In this document: positions 46,524-56,060 of the stretch, piece after piece
Position numbering within the stretch: the first letter of the stretch is position 1
Layout: each line of letters opens with the position of its first letter
DNA from: Prinia subflava
Lineage: Eukaryota; Chordata; Aves; Passeriformes; Cisticolidae
Reading direction: 5' to 3'
Assembly (NCBI RefSeq): GCF_021018805.1
Contig: NC_086258.1
Coordinates: 10,753,759-10,817,758 of the forward strand
DNA: 64,000 nt
The notes under the pieces: generated by a model
Seen by the model: only the letters and a program-made list of their open reading frames with translations
Database searches by the model: none
Told to the model about the DNA's origin: nothing
Translations under genes and position numbers: made by a program

Positions 46524-46995
46524 GACACCCTCCCTACGGAACGGGCACCCCTGCCCCACGGAACGGGCACCCTGCCCTATGGAACGGGCACCCTCCCTAT
46601 GGAACGGGCACCCTCCCTATGGAACGGGCACCCCTGCCCCACGGAACGGGCATTCCTGCCCTATGGAACGGGCACCCTCCCTATGGAACGGGCACCCTCC
46701 CTACGGAACGGGCACCCCTGCCCCACGGAACGGGCACCCTGCCCTATGGAACGGGCATTCCTGCCCCACGGAACGGGCACCCTCCCTATGGAACGGGCAC
46801 CCTGCCCTATGGAACGGGCACCCTCCCTATGGAACGGGCACTCTCCCTATGGAACGGGCACCCCTGCCCCACGGAACGGGCACCCTCCCTATGGAACGGG
46901 CATTCCTGCCCTATGGAACGGGCACCCTGCCCTATGGAACGGGCATTCCTGCCCCACAGAACGGGCACCCTCCCTATGGAACGGGCACCCTGCCC
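46524..46995. repeat. 20-22 bp minisatellite, about 22 units
   Basis: Units share ACGGAACGGGCA or ATGGAACGGGCA. They end in CCCTCCCT (20 bp), CCCTGCCCT (21 bp) or CCCCTGCCCC (22 bp), plus a TTCCTGCCC variant. The arrangement of the four unit types is irregular. The adjoining 46340-46523 is CpG-rich (GGGCGGGCCGGGGGTGGCC). The 370-codon plus frame across it (46078-47190) is a repeat artefact. Confidence 0.96.
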
Positions 46996-47462
46996 GTGCT
47001 TTGGTGCCGCGCTCCAGGGCAGCCGTGCAGGGTGAACCGGGGGTGCAGCCCTGCGGGGTGGCCCCTGTCTGGCCGCACTGGGGGCACTGGGGGAGGCACT
47101 GTCCCCTCCCTAGCACCTCCCGCCCCACTGGGGCCTCTGCCCGCAGCGCACGGGGTGGGCGATGCTGATGACAAGGTACTGCCCGGGTGAGAGACCCTGG
47201 TGACACAGGCGAGGTCACCCAGGGACCTTAACAGCGTCATCCTCAAACAGAAACATCCTTTTATTATTATTCAGAGCTGACAGAGGGCTCAGAACGAATG
47301 CAGCTGATGGCTGAGGGAGCTTCAGGTCAGACAGCTCGGGCCCAGCTCCAGCCTTGTCCCGCCTACGGTGGGCTCAGAGCCCCTCGGAGCCCCCAGGCCC
47401 CTCCTCGATGGCTGCAGGGCTGCGGCCACTGGCCGGGGGCTGCCGGTCCTGGGAGATCGCAG
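46996..47462. other. Gene-free GC-rich spacer between two arrays
   Basis: GC-rich unique DNA with a G-rich stretch (CTGGGGGCACTGGGGGAGGC near 47080). No gene or repeat family recognised. Confidence 0.45.
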
Positions 47463-47664
47463 CGAGGGGTCCTGCAGGGTGTGGATGGGTGGGAGCCCCA
47501 GTTCCAGGGGTCCTGCAGGGTGTGGATGGGTGGGAGCCCCAGTTCCAGGGGTCCTGCAGGGTGTGGATGGGTGGGAGCCCCAGTTCCAGGGGTCCTGCAG
47601 GGTGTGGATGGGTGGGAGCCCCAGTTCCAGGGGTCCTGCAGGGTGTGGATGGGTGGGAGCCCAG
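47463..47664. repeat. 41 bp minisatellite, about 4.9 units
   Basis: Nearly identical 41 bp units starting GGGGTCCTGCAGGGTGTGGA at 47466 and repeating every 41 bp (next start 47507). Almost no divergence between units, which suggests recent expansion or active homogenisation. Confidence 0.96.
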
Positions 47665-47810
47665 TGAGTGCTGGAGCTGTGCAAGTGCTGCTCCTCTGGC
47701 CTGGGCTGCAGGGGAGCCTGCAGGAGGGAGGGGGCCTGGAGGGATCCCCAGGCGGGGAGCAAGGACTGGGCTCAGCTCTCTTTCCCCCGGCCCCGGGGCT
47801 GAAGTCGCTG

Positions 47811-48480
47811 GTGTTCGTGAATGCAAATGAGTGGGGTTCGGTCCAAATTGCATTTCCTCTCCTAGTATGGAGTATGACGGCACATTAAAGCCTATAATAT
47901 TCCGCTGCTGCTCTTTTGCATGATTTTTTAATTAAAAAACTATGGAGTAAACAAACATTCTGCTCTGGAGTAGCCCTGCAGAGACCCATCCAGAAGCACA
48001 TTCACAGCCCTCCACTTTTTCAAGAAAGTTTATATCTTAACAAAAAAAAAATAATAGTAATATCACCCACCCTAACAGTTAGTATTGGGTAAAAGTTTGA
48101 AGTGAAAGGCAGCTGGCAACCTTCTCCAGCCCGTGAAATGATATTAACATTTTATTATTCTAAGGTGAGCTTTTTGAAACGGAATTTTAAATGTTACCCT
48201 GCTGTTCCAGAACACAAAAACCTTTAATTTTATGCAAATGAACAGCGAGGAGCTGAGCGCTTAATGTAAACGAACACTTTCTTTGTAGGAGAGGTTGGAA
48301 GGGAAAAAAAAAATTCCCAGGGATTCTTTAATTGCTGTCTGAAATTATGTAAATCCCAGCGCTAGGCAGAACGCAATTATCCCGTGCCCCTCTCTGCCAG
48401 CATTGCTAATGTCTAACAAAATATCGGTGGGTGACATTTAGTCGAGGTAATGCAAATGAGAATTAATTTTTTTTCCAAGA
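47811..48480 (+). promoter_or_regulatory. Candidate enhancer with three octamer (POU) motifs
   Basis: The 10-mer ATGCAAATGA occurs three times on the plus strand: 47821-47830, 48232-48241 and 48450-48459. ATGCAAAT is the classical POU/Oct site. The DNA between is AT-rich with further factor-like words (CATGATTTTTTAATTAAAAA, GGGTGACATTTAGTCGAGG). No coding potential. Motifs are seen directly; enhancer function is inferred. Confidence 0.4.
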
Positions 48481-50281
48481 CAAAGGGCAGCTAAAAGATC
48501 ACCTCGTTCCTGCGCGGAGGGGGCAGAGCGGGGGGCGAGGGCACTGGGAACCGGGGCGTGCGGTGCTGGGGCAGCGGGACCCAGCCCACAGCCCCTCAGC
48601 GCTGCTTTCTGCTTTATTTCTTAGCGGGATGGAGCCTGGGGAGCGGAGAGGGGCGATGGGGAGGGGGGGAAGGTTGATTGTTTGTTTTTCTTTTTAATTC
48701 ATGGTCATCCCAGCCCGAGGGCAGGGTGGGAACCATGATTGAAACCCACTAATGGCTCTGGCTGGTGGTGGGCAAAGGCGGCAGTGATTTATCACCTCCC
48801 CGTGCTGATAACTAGCAATAATTCTATTAAATATTCAGAGTGAGGCTTTTGCAACGCAATTATCAAACGGGGTTTGTTAGTGCAGAAATGCTCCTCGAGC
48901 ACAAAAAGGGGCTGCGGGTGCAGGGAAGGGGCTCCTCTGCAGAGGACAAAATCTGCCCACCGTGTCACCTCAGGCTGGGGGACAGCTTACCCTGCTCAGG
49001 GGCTGGGGGTGGCCCCAGTTTCTGCAGGATAAATCAGGGAAGTCATAAGGGGATTTTCCTCCTTTTCTCTTTTAATTTTTCTTTTGGTTCTTGCATTTCA
49101 GAGCTCTCTCTTCTTCAAAGGCCATAAGAGCCTGTGACTCCACCAACCTCTTAAATGGAAAAGGTAATTCCCGTGGAAGCTCTTGTGAGGCAGGGCAGGG
49201 CTGTGTGAAGAGGGATGAAGGACATGGATGCTCAGAAGGCTCCAGATCAGGGTAAGAAGTGCTCGTGGAATTATCCTTTGAAATGTACACTTTGCAGGAA
49301 GGCCCCAGGGATCATCAAACTGAGGAGCTGGGCTGAGTTGCACCATCTGCTTGGGATTTAGGACAGGCAGAGCTGTGAAAATATGAATTAAAAGTCCAGA
49401 GAAGCAGGAAATAGTTTCCCCTTGCCCCATATTTTGGAAATTGTACCCAGCAAAGCTGGGTGGCGGAAGCCACTCTCACGCTGTGACATTCCCAGTGACA
49501 GGGCTGGGTCACTGGGGCCCAGCTGGCACCCCAAACACCAGACCTGCCCCGTGGGCTTTGCTGCCTGGCAGCAGCCCTCCCTGAGCAAGGCTGCTCTGGC
49601 AGCCTCAGGCACAGCCCCAGTTCCTGTATTCAGTTCTTGCTGCATCGGCTCCCCAGGCAGCAGGCAAGGGGCCGATGCCCACGCAGAGCCCTGCACCCCT
49701 GGGCTCTCCTGGTCACCAGCTGCCTGCTACTCACTGCACAGTCCTGATTGTGACTTTAGGAGCTCCAGGAATGGGTATATCATCTGTTTCTCATTGCGTT
49801 CCCTTTCCTGTGGCTTGCTGAAGCCGATGTGCTGAGAAATGCATTCCCTGACACCACAGCATGAGCACCAGCCTGCCCAGCCCCTCCTCGGGCATGCAGG
49901 CACCCAGGGGCTGCACACCGGGGCAGGCCTGCCCGCAGGTACCTGCCAGGGGAGGATGGTGAGGTGGTGCAGCTGCAGGCAGGAGCTGTCCTTCACCTGC
50001 AGGACCCTGCTGCCGTCCAGACTGAGGCCGTCCTTGTCCTCTGAAAATTTATAATCTTTATAATCCAAGATTTAGACTCTTCAAAGCTTTATGCCTGTCT
50101 TTAACCTGTAGCATATGCATAGTCTCAATGGGATTTCTCATCTGCTAAGAGTTAAGCACGTACATAAATCTCTGCAGGCTGGGGCCCAAGGCATTCCCAG
50201 GCACACGCATTCCTGCACTCACGCGTAATGGAACAGCCCCGAGCGCGCACCGCGGGCGGGGCGGGAGAGAGCGGAGCCCCC
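48481..50281. other. Gene-free sequence with a small CpG-rich part
   Basis: 48500-48660 is GC- and CpG-rich (TCCTGCGCGGAGGGGGC) and ends in a G-run (GATGGGGAGGGGGGGAAGG). It is followed by an AT-rich factor-like stretch at 48770-48880 (CCGTGCTGATAACTAGC, CGCAATTATCAAACGG). The remainder is ordinary unique sequence. No gene seen. Confidence 0.4.
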
Positions 50282-50316
50282 GCTGCTGCTGCCGCTGCTG
50301 CTGCTGCTGCTGCTGC

Positions 50317-50350
<34 letters not shown>
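50282..50350. repeat. (CTG)n/(CAG)n triplet tract with CCG interruptions
   Basis: About 23 triplets of CTG on the plus strand with two CCG interruptions (about 50291 and 50315). Longest uninterrupted run about 9-11 triplets. It reads as polyalanine or polyleucine on plus and polyglutamine on minus in frames that stay open, but no credible splice or start context ties these to a gene. Confidence 0.95.
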
Positions 50351-50352
<2 letters not shown>

Positions 50353-50416
50353 CCTGCTGAGCCTCCTGAGCCTCCTGAGCCTCCTGAGCCTCCTGAGCCT
50401 CCTGAGCCTCCTGAGC
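50351..50416. repeat. 9 bp array (GAGCCTCCT)n
   Basis: About 7 units of GAGCCTCCT directly abutting the CTG tract. Being a multiple of 3, it yields Leu-Leu-Ser on plus and Gly-Gly-Ser or Glu-Ala-Gln on minus. First unit is slightly different (CAGCCTGCT), which links it in sequence to the CTG tract. Confidence 0.93.
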
Positions 50417-53400
50417 ACCGCAGGCAGTGCCGAGGCTGTGCGGGGTTACCCTGCTGGCACACCCTGGGCAGACCCACGCCCTGTGCCAGCCTCTCCAGGA
50501 GGCAGGAGGGGAAGCAGCCGGAGGTGAGCCAAGCAGGGAGCAGCCGTGCACAGCCCCAGACAGCTGGGTCAGAGTGGGAGCAGAAGAGAGCCCAGGACAG
50601 CGCTGCTGTGCCGGGTACCTGCCATGGGAAGGGAGGCGTGCTGAGGGCTCGTGGTGCAGCAAGGCTCTCTTTGCCTCCCTCCCCGTGGACTGCCTGCTCA
50701 CAGATGTGGCCAGGGCAGTGTGCGAGGACCCAGAGCAGCGTGTGCAGCTGCTCCACCCCAGCCCAGCTCACCTAGAGCAGCCTCAGACACTCACATGGGT
50801 TTGTCACCAGTGCTATTGAGTCAGCTTCATTTTCACCAATGCAAGCTGCTCCAGTGTGACCCTGAGTTAAGGTGATGTAAGAAACCACCAGATTTTTTGC
50901 CAACTGGTAGAACTGAAGTGTATGCCAGCCACAGTACATCCTTCTGCCAGACTGTGCTTATGGGGTGACTGAGTGTAGCAGCACAGGATTTTCAGGGCCT
51001 GGGCTATTAGATTCACTGTATGAATCTCCAAGCTTTCATTTCCATGTTGTAATTTCTGCCATCAAATGACAAAAAAAGAGGGAACACACTTCACATTTTA
51101 AATCATGCCAGTGAAGCTCTTTTTTTCTCCTCATGTAGTGTTGTTTTAAGTCAGGTGATGTGACCTTCCACTAAACTCTTTCCACTTCATATCTGGTGTT
51201 TTCAATGGGAACAGATAAAACCTCTTCCATTTGGGGTTAGAAAATCCAGGCAAAGCCATCCAGTGAGAAGCAGCATTTCATGAATGTTTTGCGTTCTGCA
51301 GCATTCCCATTTTTGAGGGCAAAATTGCATTAATTTCCCTAAAGCCTCACCTGCCCGGGCAGCAGCCGTGGCCGGCAGCAGCCCCCGCCCCGCTGGGGTC
51401 AGCTGCCATTTGTCAGAGCAGCCCCCGGCGCAGCGCTGAGCGCGGCACGGCACCCTCAGAGCTGACCCGGGCACTTAGCCTTTCTGAGAAATATTTATGG
51501 AAAGGTCAGCAAATGCTTTGTGACAGGACGCTGGCACATCCCTAACCCTCTACTCCCACCCCCTGCCTCGCCCACGTGCCAGGGCTGGAGCTCCCTCACG
51601 TTTCCCCCTCCAGCTCGCACGAACCGCCAGCCCCGCGCCGGGGACGTGTTTCTGGCCATGGCCCATCTGTTTCCAGAGGATGTTCCTGCATCAGCCAGAT
51701 GATCTCCCCTGTGCACCCACACCATCAGGCCTGTGCTGTGGGAAGCAAAGCCCCTCTCGCCGTGCCCTGCCTGGCCTGGTCGCAGCCTCTGATCCGCAGT
51801 CCCCGTCTCTGCGTCACCACCTTCCCCTGGAGCTCAGGTCTGGGAGCTGTGGGTGGACAGCAAGGGCAGAGCCTGGTACTGCAGAGTGCTGGAAGGAGGC
51901 AGCACGGTGTGGGCTGACAGCAGGATGGCTCCGGGCACTGACCGTGGCAGCACCAGCTGCCTTTTCCTGATGGCACCAGGGACCTCAGGCTCCAGAGCCA
52001 GCTGCACTTCCCCATCCTCTTGCCAGTGGTTTCTGGATCAAATGTGCTTTTGCTGTGCTTGCTGTGACAATCCCAGGCAGCCCCAGCTCCCAGCACTGCT
52101 GCCCCATCTGCTGGCTCCATCTTTGCCTCCCAACCCACTGTCAGCAGTGCCAACGACCCAACCTGGCAGCTCCTACCTGTGAGGAAGCAGACAGACAGAC
52201 AGACAGACAGGAACCAATCACTCTAAACAGATTTACCAGCTAGAAAGTGTCCTGTGAGAAAATAGAGCAGTGGGGAGCACATGGTCCTGAGAAGGAAACA
52301 GGCTTACATCCCTGAGCCCTCCTGCCCTGGCATGGCCTGGGCTGCTAAGCAGATCAGAGCAAAACCCTCCTGGAGCTGGGTAATTCCGCCTCTTTGTGGT
52401 AATCCGGTAACGCCGCTGATGGGAGTCTGGCAGGAGGAGCTGTGATGGGAAAGCACTGCACCTCCACACACATGGCAGATTAAAAAGGACTTAATCACAG
52501 AGCAGCCACAATGTGCACTATGTGACATTATTCCTCTGAAATAAAATTTTAAATATAGCCTATCTGAGAGCAGCACAAAATAAATACTTTAAAAATCTAT
52601 GATTACTGTAGGTTTTTTTAAATTTTATTTTATATTGGTGGCTGAGTTCTGCTCTTGCTCCAAAGGATTAGAGGGATAATTCCATTACAATTTAGTAACA
52701 AGATTAAAAGAGCCAGTTATCCATTTATGGGGGTCTATGGAAACGAGCAGTGGCTTCTGGAGGTCTTGGGCTCTGGGTAGGTGTATCACTCACATCGCAG
52801 ACACATCCAAATCAGGTTAAGGCACAGGCAGGACATACCCGAGGTGAAAAGGTCTCTGGGGCCACCTGTCCTGGCTTTACTGGGACAAGTGTTCAGGGCT
52901 TCACAGGGTGAAAGGACACAGATGGGGAGATGTCCTAGTGTGAAAGGTCACGGAGCAAAGGAGAAAGGCAGGAAGAACAAGGAGTACTCTAGAGACAGGA
53001 CCCTTAGAGCAAGGGCTGGGACAGCGGCAGTTTGGCATCTGTCCTGCCACTGCAGCTGGAAGAGGAATCTGAGACAGCTTCCATGGCAAATTTAGTTTTG
53101 TCCATTTCAGGAGCAAATTCCAAAATTCTTGAACACTTTTGTCTCCAAATTCTCTGTGATTTTGTATCTGAAAATGAGCATGGTAGAAGGTGCAAACACA
53201 GGAGATGTGGAGGAAGGAAGCTCTTTAGCTGTGTCCATGAGTGCCTGCCCCACAGCTTGGAAATCCCAGTCTAAAACCATCCCCAGGAAAATAACATTCC
53301 TTTCAAGCTGCATATGTGGGACTGGCATGAAACATCCAGGGTTAGAAACTGGCCATCATAACCTTGTGGTGTGTATCCTGTGTACTGATTAACTGATTAA

Positions 53401-54059
53401 TTGATATTTAATTGATTGCACTGTCAGAGCAGGACTTTAGCATGTGCTGATTGTCTCACTGGCTGTTGCTAACAAGGCTGGAGAGCATTTAGTATGAATC
53501 CATAGGATTCACGCTTGCAAAAGATGCAGGAACTGCTTTGGAGGCAACAAAGACCCGAGTTCATGGTTCATGGAGCAGTGACTCTCCCTGCTTTTAAAAT
53601 AATTGTTGAGAGAAATTTAAATGGGGAGCACAGGCTTCAGCCCCTGAGGGGTGGGTGAGCCCCACCCCTGAGGATGGCCCTGTGCCCACACAGTGCCCGT
53701 TTGCTTTTCAGCAAGAGCTTCTGTAAGGCCTCTCACTGTACAGTTACAACCTGGGGCAATCCTTTTCTCCTCAAACCAACCGAGGTGTCCTGATCCCTGC
53801 GGCGCCAGGGAGCGGAGCCGCCGGAGGGGATCTCCGTGAGGAATTTGAAAGGATATGGGGGTTTCCAGAAGGGCCACCAGACAGTCATAACCACGTTGTC
53901 TCTCTGGATTAGTTTAACGTCCTCTTGAATCACTGACCCTGCGGTCTGAAAAGGACCGAATCGGGGAACAGATGGTTTTTCCTATGCAGCCTGACAGCGG
54001 GGGTCGGGCCCGCAGTGAAATGCGGGTTTAGGTTCACTTATGGAAATGTGATTTTAGGA
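50417..54059. other. Gene-free unique sequence
   Basis: Unique DNA of mixed composition. A small CpG cluster lies at 51340-51470. A short (ACAG)n microsatellite is listed separately. AT-rich parts at 52480-52720 (ACTTTAAAAATCTATGATT) and 53380-53425 (repeated TGATTAA words) carry no frames. The minus frame 50145-50771 contains the polyglutamine tract and has no other recognisable part. No gene seen. Confidence 0.45.
52186..52210. repeat. (ACAG)n microsatellite
   Basis: About 6 units of ACAG in perfect register, a short simple repeat. Confidence 0.9.
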
Positions 54060-54670
54060 CCACTTATCGAAATGCTTTGGAAAAGAAACCCGCAAAACCC
54101 GGGCGTTGCCAGGGGACGCAGCAGGAGCGAGGGAACGGGAGCAGCGGGTGGTGCGGGGAAAGGGGCAGAGCGACAGAGAGGGAACGGGAGCCCGCGTACC
54201 GGGGAGCGGGAGGAGCGGGAGATGCGGGAGGAGCGGGGGGTGCGGGAGGAGCGGGGGATGCAGGAGGAGCAGGGGATGCGGGAGGAGCGGGGGATGCAGG
54301 AGGAGCAGGGGATGCGGGAGGAGCCGCCGTGCAGCCGCAGCGGGGCCCGCGGGCCGATGCTACCCCCTGGTGACCGGCGCGGCGGCTCCGCGCGGCTCCG
54401 GGCCGGGCACGGGAGCCCCGGGCCGGGGGCGCCGTCGGGGCAGGGCCCGGGGGCGCTGCTCGGGCTGTCCGTGGCCAGAGCCGGGGGAAGGGCCGGGGGA
54501 GGATCCCTGCCCGCAAGGGGAGCGGGCCGGGGGTGCCAGGCCGGGCGGAGGGCGCGGGCAGGGGCACCCCGGGTCCCCCACGCCCGCCCCGGGGTCCGGA
54601 GCGGACTCGGCCGGGACAGCCCCGCTCCAGCCCCGCTCCTGCACGGCGCTGCCTTACACCGCTCACTCTG
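54060..54670. promoter_or_regulatory. CpG island
   Basis: Very high CpG density over about 600 bp, for example about ten CpGs in the 60 bp from 54361 (GACCGGCGCGGCGGCTCCGC). It is flanked left by ordinary DNA and right by abrupt AT-rich sequence at 54680. It contains an 18 bp array. The reverse strand around 54365-54380 (GGTCACCAGGGGGTAGC) resembles a CTCF core with two mismatches. Such islands often mark promoters; no exon or TATA box is recognisable, so the start of an unannotated transcript is only possible. Confidence 0.55.
54204..54324. repeat. 18 bp purine-rich array, about 6.5 units
   Basis: Units alternate between GCGGGAGGAGCGGGGGAT and GCAGGAGGAGCAGGGGAT, so a 36 bp higher-order unit is forming. 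As a multiple of 3 it gives an in-frame hexapeptide of Arg, Glu, Gln, Gly, Met on plus. The plus frame over it (54015-54683) begins at GTG, not ATG, which argues against a real gene start there. Confidence 0.93.
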
Positions 54671-55974
54671 TGCATCTTGTTAATGAAAAGCATGGATGTA
54701 ATTTCAATTAAAGATAATTACATATTTAAACTTAACATTAAATTCTGCACTAAAACAAAATTACATGAAATCTCAGTGTGCAGCCGTGCTGCACGGCAGC
54801 GGGTGAAGGAGCCGAGGAAGGAAATGCTATTACACAGAGCGAGCTGATCCTTTCCCCAGGATCTGCTGCTTGTAGGATGTTCCCCTGTCCTCAGGTTCAG
54901 CCCGGTGTGTTCCCACATTTCACCTTCGGAGGCAGCCGCTCTCTCCCGCCTGTGGCGGGCAGCCCCCGGTGCTCAGCCCCTGCTGCGGGCACAGCGCACA
55001 AACCCATCTCACCCGAGGGAGCCCGGCCCTGGGCAGGGCAGCAGGGACCTGCACTTCCACAGCAGGCACTGCCCCAGCACCGCAGCCCAAGGCTGCTCAG
55101 AGAGGCTGCAGCTGGATAAACCTGGTGTTAAACCTGACTCAGGGTCCTGAGTAAAGTTTGAAAAGTGTTTTGAATTAGTGATGAGTTCCCAGACTACTGG
55201 GGTTTTTTTTCATGAAATCCAAGAAACCTGTTGGCTTCAAAAGCAATTTTTGAAAATTGAAAACTTTTTGATTGTTCTTTATAATATCCCCTCAAATCCC
55301 AAACATGACATTGCATTGTTCCAAAAGCAAAAGCTTTTATTTTCTGTCCCCAAACACACTTTCTGTCCCCAAACACACTTGCAGGGCCCTTTCTTCTCTC
55401 CTTGGGCAGTTATTTTCAAGCCCCGGAAGATGCCTGTTCCTCAGTGCACACCAGGAAGGGATGGTTTGCCACTGGGAGAGAGGGAGCTGCAGGATTTGCT
55501 TGTTTCTGTGTGGACAGGGCAGGCAGCAGCACAGAGGGCAGCACAGAGGGCACGGCAGCCACCATGCATGGCACAGCCAAGCTCCAACACAGGGGCTTCT
55601 CCTCCTCTGTTAAATGATTGCAGTTACCAAGCACTGACAAGTGCCATTAAAATTTATTAGCCAGCATAAAGTTTTATTTAAGGGATGCCTGGAGATTTAG
55701 TGGGCTCTGCAAGTCCTTCCTCAGGCCGGCTGTGTCACCTTTAATAACTGCCTGTGGGCTGTGCGAGACTGGGGGTGGCCCTGGATGTCCCTGCTCCTGC
55801 TCCCCATCCCTGGGGCCCCCTCTGCAGCCCCCCATGGCACTCATGCTCCCATGGCCCCACATCCCAGCACTGCCAGTCCGGCCTTTGCCATCCCGCCAGG
55901 GGCGCCCAGTGGTGTCAAAGGAGCTCCTCTGGCAGTGTTGCCATTAATCAGTTTGGCAATTGTGGAATACACAA
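54671..55974. other. Gene-free unique sequence
   Basis: AT-rich shore at 54670-54780 (ATTTCAATTAAAGATAATT), then mixed sequence. A perfect 19 bp tandem duplication (TTCTGTCCCCAAACACACT) lies at 55342-55379. No gene seen. Confidence 0.45.
55342..55379. repeat. 19 bp perfect tandem duplication
   Basis: Two immediately adjacent identical copies of TTCTGTCCCCAAACACACT (55342-55360 and 55361-55379). Identity suggests a recent slippage or duplication event. Confidence 0.95.
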
Positions 55975-56060
55975 CATGCATACTGGAGTTCAAATCCCAG
56001 CCTCACTAATGGTTTACTACCCACTAAAGCCCCCTTCATGTTATTTAACGTTTAAACCCA
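55975..56060 (+). mobile_element. Possible ancient MIR-type SINE core
   Basis: GTTCAAATCCCAGC (tRNA-like B-box region) is followed about 39 bp later by GTTATTTAAC, matching the order and near-spacing of two landmarks in the vertebrate MIR SINE (where GTTACTTAAC lies about 33 bp after CCAGC). The intervening sequence matches poorly. If real it is very old. A chance match cannot be excluded. Confidence 0.35.

Noticed and set aside
46078..47190. 370-codon plus frame
   Set aside because: Two thirds of it is the 20-22 bp array; the rest is GC-rich with no domain.
54015..54683. 222-codon plus frame in the CpG island as a gene
   Set aside because: It starts at GTG, is dominated by an 18 bp repeat and GC-driven residues, and has no domain.
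55885..55915. CCCGCCAGGGGCGCC as a CTCF site
   Set aside because: Close to the CTCF core but one G short; GC-rich DNA gives such words often, so not listed as a feature.
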